From Bacteroidia bacterium (GTDB lineage Bacteria > Bacteroidota > Bacteroidia > Bacteroidales > Paludibacteraceae): DNA of 9,359 nucleotides. The notes below the pieces were generated by a model, which saw nothing but the letters and a program-made list of their open reading frames with translations, had not been told where the DNA came from and searched no databases. Within the stretch, counting starts at the first letter, position 1. Each line of letters begins with the position of its first letter. Shown piece by piece: positions 5,962-9,359 of this stretch. The DNA is taken from NCBI GenBank assembly GCA_021152555.1, contig JAGKVE010000068.1, forward strand, positions 1 through 9,359, in the 5' to 3' direction. A program made the position numbers and the translations under genes.

Positions 5962-7035
5962 ATGAGATATCTTATTTCCGGCGGCGGGACCGGAGGTCAC
6001 ATTTTCCCCGCAGTAAGTATCGCAAACGCGCTGAAAGAGTTAGATCCTGAAGCAGAAATATTGTTTATCGGTGCTCTCGGCCGCATGGAGATGGAGCGTG
6101 TGCCACAGGCTGGTTACAAGATTATTGGATTGCCCGTACGAGGTTTCAACCGCGCACAGCCATGGAAAAACATCTCTGTACTGATTGATTTGGCAAAGTC
6201 TATCCGACAGGTAAAAAAGATTATCCGCGATTTCAAGCCCGATGTAGGAGTAGGAGTAGGCGGCTACGCATCCGGTGCTGCCATGTGGGCAGCAGCGAAC
6301 ATGGGTATTCCTATCCTTCTTCAAGAACAGAACGGTTTTGCCGGCGTAACAAACAAGTTACTCAAGGACAAAGCCTCAAAGATATGCGTGGCGTATGATG
6401 GAATGGAAAAATTTTTCCCTGCAGACAAGATTATTTTGACCGGTAATCCGGTACGGCAGAACCTGACTGATGGGAAAAGGGACGAAGTACGAGGTACAAA
6501 GGAAAGAAATCTGCTTATCATCGGCGGCAGTCTGGGAGCGCGTACCATCAATGAGTCCGTCAAATCCGCACTGCCGAAACTGGCGGGAACGGACATTCAT
6601 GTCGTTTGGCAGACAGGCAAGACATATTACGAGAAGTGCCGTCAGGCATGGGAAGAAGCCGGAAGTCCTGCAAACATTGAGTGTCTGGATTTCTTGAGCG
6701 ATATGCCGGACAGATATGCGCAAGCAGACCTCGTTATCTCCAGAGCAGGCGCTTCATCCATTAGCGAACTGTGCCTGTTAGGCAAACCGGCTATACTTGT
6801 TCCCTCTCCTAATGTAGCGGAAGACCACCAAACGCACAACGCCATGGCATTAGTGAATAAAAATGCCGCTGTTTTAGTGCGCGATGCCGAAGCCGCAGAG
6901 AAACTTATACCGACAGCGTTGGAACTGATTAAAGACAAAAAACGGCTTGAGCAATTACACACCAACGTGCTGCAATTAGCCCAAACCGACTCAGCAAAAC
7001 GTATTGCAACGGAAGTAATAGCGCTCGCCAAATGA
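5962..7035 (+). CDS. murG: UDP-GlcNAc:lipid I N-acetylglucosaminyltransferase MurG
   Basis: This peripheral inner-membrane GT-B glycosyltransferase (family GT28) adds GlcNAc to lipid I to form lipid II, the substrate of FtsW. The 357 aa show the N-terminal glycine-rich loop GGGTGGHIFPA (7-17), GVGGYASG, QEQNGFAGVTNK, NPVRQ, the second glycine-rich motif GGSLGARTIN, and the UDP-GlcNAc site SRAGASSISEL with PSPNVAEDHQTHNA. It is full length and apparently functional. The linker after NPVRQNL is short, and its RDEVRGTK is encoded by a 23-nt word shared with murE. It is the last + strand gene: its stop at 7033-7035 lies 6 nt from the stop of the convergent trpB gene, whereas murC or other dcw genes commonly follow murG. 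Confidence 0.96.
   Translation: MRYLISGGGTGGHIFPAVSIANALKELDPEAEILFIGALGRMEMERVPQAGYKIIGLPVRGFNRAQPWKNISVLIDLAKSIRQVKKIIRDFKPDVGVGVGGYASGAAMWAAANMGIPILLQEQNGFAGVTNKLLKDKASKICVAYDGMEKFFPADKIILTGNPVRQNLTDGKRDEVRGTKERNLLIIGGSLGARTINESVKSALPKLAGTDIHVVWQTGKTYYEKCRQAWEEAGSPANIECLDFLSDMPDRYAQADLVISRAGASSISELCLLGKPAILVPSPNVAEDHQTHNAMALVNKNAAVLVRDAEAAEKLIPTALELIKDKKRLEQLHTNVLQLAQTDSAKRIATEVIALAK
6479..6501 (+). repeat. 23-nt word inside murG, shared with murE
   Basis: It starts GGGACGAAGTACGAGG and ends TACAAAG. It is 19 of 23 identical to 301-323 and in the same codon phase, encoding RDEVRGTK (MurG residues 173-180). It falls in the inter-domain stretch between NPVRQNLTDGK and the beta strand NLLIIGGS, a region of variable length in MurG. 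An in-frame repeat insertion is the favoured reading; chance similarity of two low-complexity stretches is the alternative. Confidence 0.55.
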
Positions 7036-7041
7036 GCACTA

Positions 7042-8361
7042 TTACATCTGCAAGGTATAGTTGACTAAATCTCCATTGAGGAAACTATCATATGCCGTCA
7101 TGTCAATCAATCCATGACCGCTGAGACAGAATAGGAGGACTTTTGCTTCTCCCGTCTCTTTACATTTATTGGCTTCGCGGATTGTTGCAGCGATAGCATG
7201 ACAACTCTCCGGAGCCGGAATGATACCTTCAGTACGGGCAAATAACAGTCCTGCGTCAAACGACTCCAACTGCGGGATATCCACTCCGCGCATGTAACCA
7301 TCTTTGAGGAGCTGGCTGACAATGACGCCTGCGCCGTGATAACGCAAACCTCCCGCATGAATATTTGCCGGCTTGAAATCATGGCCGAGCGTGTACATCG
7401 GGAGCAGAGGTGTATAGCCCGCCGTGTCTCCGAAATCATATTCAAACTTCCCTTTCGTCAGTTTCGGACACGAAGCCGGCTCGGCAGCAATAAAATCTAT
7501 CGGTTTGTTCTCTTTAATTTTATGGCGCATAAAGGGGAACGCCATACCGCCGAAGTTACTTCCCCCTCCGAAACAAGCAATTATCGTATCCGGATATTCG
7601 CCCGCCATCTCCATCTGTTTTTCCGCCTCAAGACCGATAACCGTCTGGTGAAGCGAGACATGGTTCATAACCGATCCCAATGTATATTTGCAATTCGGCG
7701 TTGTGGTGGCCAACTCAACCGCTTCCGAGATAGCAGTTCCCAACGACCCCGGGTGATTCGGATCTGCAGTAATAATATCTTTCCCGGCGCGAGTGGACAT
7801 AGAAGGCGATCCCGTAACAGTAGCTCCAAACGTACGCATGATAGAACTGCGGTAGGGCTTTTGCTGCATTGATATTTTCACCTGATAGACGGCGCATTCC
7901 AGTCCGAAAGTCTTAGCCGCATAACTGAGCGCAGCGCCCCATTGTCCTGCACCGGTCTCCGTTGTGACATTGGTAACGCCTTCCTGCTTGCAATAATAAC
8001 ACTGCGGAATAGCAGAGTTCAGTTTATGCGACCCGAGCGGGTTGACACTTTCGTTTTTGAAGTATATATGCGCAGGTGTACCTAATGCCTGCTCAAGAGC
8101 ATAGGCACGAACGAGCGGCGTAGAACGATAGTATTTATATTTTTCCAGTACCTCATCCGGAATATCTATCCATGCATGAGACTGGTCTAACTCCTGACGC
8201 GCACATTCCGCAGCGAATATGTGCGCCAAATCATCCGCACTTAACGGCTCACGAGTAGCCGGATTAAGCAGGGGAAGGGGTTTGTTAACCATCTCTGCCT
8301 GAATGTTGTACCACTGACGAGGCAGTTCATTTTCCCCCAAAATAAATCGTTTCTGTTTCAT
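7042..8361 (-). CDS. trpB: Tryptophan synthase beta chain, TrpB2-type
   Basis: This is a PLP-dependent enzyme of the fold-type II family that condenses indole with serine to give tryptophan. Length (439 aa) and motifs fit the TrpB2 subgroup rather than canonical TrpB1 (about 400 aa). Visible are RSTPLVRA (79-86), the PLP lysine in NPLGSHKLNSA (K113), ETGAGQWG (135-142), the phosphate-binding GGGSN (265-269), TEGIIPAPESCHA (378-389) and LSGHG (413-417). TrpB2 proteins often occur outside trp operons and act without a tightly bound TrpA, probably salvaging indole; no trpA or other trp gene is present here. The gene starts 13 nt downstream of the metallophosphoesterase stop and is probably co-transcribed with it. 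No ribosome binding site or separate promoter is obvious in that gap. It converges on murG with 6 nt between stop codons. Confidence 0.94.
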   Translation of the reverse strand: MKQKRFILGENELPRQWYNIQAEMVNKPLPLLNPATREPLSADDLAHIFAAECARQELDQSHAWIDIPDEVLEKYKYYRSTPLVRAYALEQALGTPAHIYFKNESVNPLGSHKLNSAIPQCYYCKQEGVTNVTTETGAGQWGAALSYAAKTFGLECAVYQVKISMQQKPYRSSIMRTFGATVTGSPSMSTRAGKDIITADPNHPGSLGTAISEAVELATTTPNCKYTLGSVMNHVSLHQTVIGLEAEKQMEMAGEYPDTIIACFGGGSNFGGMAFPFMRHKIKENKPIDFIAAEPASCPKLTKGKFEYDFGDTAGYTPLLPMYTLGHDFKPANIHAGGLRYHGAGVIVSQLLKDGYMRGVDIPQLESFDAGLLFARTEGIIPAPESCHAIAATIREANKCKETGEAKVLLFCLSGHGLIDMTAYDSFLNGDLVNYTLQM

Positions 8362-8374
8362 ATTCCTAATGGTT

Positions 8375-9256
8375 TTAATCTATTACTGGATAGTTATAGT
8401 AGTGATATACGGCACTTTCGCCCATATTTACCGTCATATAAGCTTGATTTTTTTCTTGATCTTTCGTGGCATCCAAAACAAGGTAGTTTACACCTTTGTA
8501 AATAGCCGACTGGCGTGCATGATAATGGCCCGACCAAACAAAATCCACACCATACTGAGCAAAAAGAGCAGCCAGTTCATAGGTCTCCTCTATCGGGAAA
8601 CCGGGGGTAGTTCCCAACGAGCCCTCCACTTTCCAGAAATTGGTGTGCGTATAAACTACAATGCGGCGATACCCTTCTTTGGATTTATTCGCCAGCAAAT
8701 CCCGCAGCCACTTCATCTGCTTCGTTCCAACAGTCCCTTCTGCCGAATCAAGACAGACAAACAGATCCAGTTTCTTGGAGCCGTTATTCGTATCGAACCA
8801 ATATGTACCCGTTTTGAAGAACGAGCGGAAAATCTGCCATTGTTTGAAATAAATATCATGGTTACCCGGCGTCACAAACATTGTATCCAGTTTAGTACGC
8901 CCGGTATGAATAATACTGTCCGCACAAGGGAAATTTTTCTGCGCATCAATAATATCGCCCAAATGCACCGCCACTTTCGGGCTTGCCGCCGCACTATACT
9001 GCGCCATGAAATAATCCAGGTTACGGTGTGTTGTGCGCGTAATATGGCTGTCTGTACAAACATAGACAACATATTCATCCGAGTGCATGTCCAAATGAAT
9101 TTCTCCAACGCTGTCATTATAGGCAACAGACTGCTCAAAGCGTGTATTGACTACCTCACCGTTGGGCGAAACCAATCCCTTTATATCCCGCCTGCTGTCA
9201 TCACTGCAGGCGTAGAATGCAAGTAGTAAGGCTATATAGAGAATATTCTTTTTCAT
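8375..9256 (-). CDS. Lipoprotein metallophosphoesterase (calcineurin-like)
   Basis: This 293-aa predicted lipoprotein has an N-terminal signal peptide (MKKN, then a hydrophobic core) ending FYAC, so the lipid-modified cysteine would be Cys17. The mature start CSDDS resembles the acidic lipoprotein export signal that sends Bacteroidetes lipoproteins to the cell surface. The catalytic domain carries the full set of calcineurin-like metallophosphoesterase ligands: DSH (D69, H71), GDIID (D101), GNHD (131-134), a histidine in VYTHTN (H204) and SGHYH (H244, H246). It should therefore be an active metal-dependent phosphoesterase at the outer membrane; the substrate (phosphomonoester, diester or nucleotide) cannot be told from sequence. 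The region of about 45 residues before the catalytic core has no motif I recognise. It is the first gene of a unit with trpB, with no evident functional link. No TTTG/TAnnTTTG Bacteroidetes promoter is seen in the ~100 nt upstream on this strand. Confidence 0.9.
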   Translation of the reverse strand: MKKNILYIALLLAFYACSDDSRRDIKGLVSPNGEVVNTRFEQSVAYNDSVGEIHLDMHSDEYVVYVCTDSHITRTTHRNLDYFMAQYSAAASPKVAVHLGDIIDAQKNFPCADSIIHTGRTKLDTMFVTPGNHDIYFKQWQIFRSFFKTGTYWFDTNNGSKKLDLFVCLDSAEGTVGTKQMKWLRDLLANKSKEGYRRIVVYTHTNFWKVEGSLGTTPGFPIEETYELAALFAQYGVDFVWSGHYHARQSAIYKGVNYLVLDATKDQEKNQAYMTVNMGESAVYHYYNYPVID

Positions 9257-9280
9257 TTGTTTTCAATAGTTCGTTAAAAA

Positions 9281-9359
9281 TTTGACTTAAATTAGTTAAA
9301 ATATGATCGCTAAACGGCTGATTTTAGTCCGAATAGCATGAGTTCTTTGAAATAGTGTT
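9281..9359 (+). promoter_or_regulatory. Possible rRNA-operon promoter/leader with boxA-like motif
   Basis: On the + strand a TTTGAC (9281-9286) and a TATGATCG (9302-9309) give a weak resemblance to the Bacteroidetes TTTG / TAnnTTTG promoter, although the spacing (17 nt) and second element are imperfect. About 35 nt further on, AGTTCTTTGA (9341-9350) resembles the boxA antitermination element and, as I recall, the sequence found ahead of 16S rRNA genes in Bacteroidetes. The window ends before any rRNA would begin. No coding sequence is seen in 9257-9359. Confidence 0.25.

Noticed and set aside
6243..6262. GTAGGA tandem repeat in murG
   Set aside because: It encodes the conserved GVGVGG of MurG and is explained by protein constraint.
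7336..7872. A 178-codon open frame on the + strand
   Set aside because: It lies antisense within trpB, which has all catalytic motifs; the product is rich in arginine and shows no domain.
8369..9226. A 285-codon open frame on the + strand
   Set aside because: It is fully antisense to the metallophosphoesterase gene, whose opposite-strand protein has complete family motifs; the + strand product has no recognisable motif.

Overview
The window reads as a chromosomal segment of a Gram-negative member of Bacteroidota, most likely order Bacteroidales. The evidence is the close resemblance of the MraY and MurE proteins to Bacteroides-type homologues (for example the MraY C-terminus and its HDH motif), the absence of strong Shine-Dalgarno sequences, a lipoprotein with a Cys-Ser-Asp-Asp start typical of Bacteroidetes lipoproteins, and AT-rich intergenic tandem repeats. 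The DNPR motif in MurE predicts meso-diaminopimelate peptidoglycan. Genus cannot be assigned from the sequence alone.

Layout. Bases 72-7035 (+ strand) are the middle of a dcw (division and cell wall) operon: murE, mraY, a foreign-looking DUF559 nuclease-like gene, murD, ftsW, murG. Spacing is tight, and murD overlaps the DUF559 stop codon by ATGA. Bases 7042-9256 (- strand) hold a two-gene unit transcribed toward the cell-wall genes: a surface-type lipoprotein metallophosphoesterase followed 13 nt later by a standalone TrpB2-type tryptophan synthase beta chain. murG and trpB end 6 nt apart. The usual murC-ftsQ-ftsA-ftsZ continuation is absent at this spot. The last ~100 bases hold no gene, but contain a boxA-like motif on the + strand that could belong to an rRNA leader beyond the window.

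How the genes work together. MurE and MurD are cytoplasmic Mur ligases building the UDP-MurNAc stem peptide. MraY transfers phospho-MurNAc-pentapeptide to undecaprenyl phosphate (lipid I), MurG adds GlcNAc (lipid II), and FtsW polymerises lipid II at the division site.

The notable signal is repeats that have colonised this essential operon. Four copies (R1-R4) of a ~31-36 nt C/G-rich palindromic repeat that begins AACCCC and carries a CCCTCCC/GGGAGGG hairpin lie at 15-50, 1187-1220, 2912-2944 and 3361-3395. R3 and R4 are inverted relative to each other and flank the DUF559 gene exactly, so the block 2912-3395 looks like a small mobile unit made of a nuclease between inverted palindromes. R2 is translated in frame inside MurE, and R4 in frame as a new N-terminus of MurD. 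A second, unrelated 23-nt word occurs in the same reading phase in murE and murG (19 of 23 identical), encoding RDNVQCTK and RDEVRGTK. A third repeat is a tandem array of AT heptamers between murE and mraY. The working hypothesis, analogous to REP/RAYT, is that a DUF559 protein mobilises or maintains the palindromes, which can insert into essential genes as in-frame peptides.
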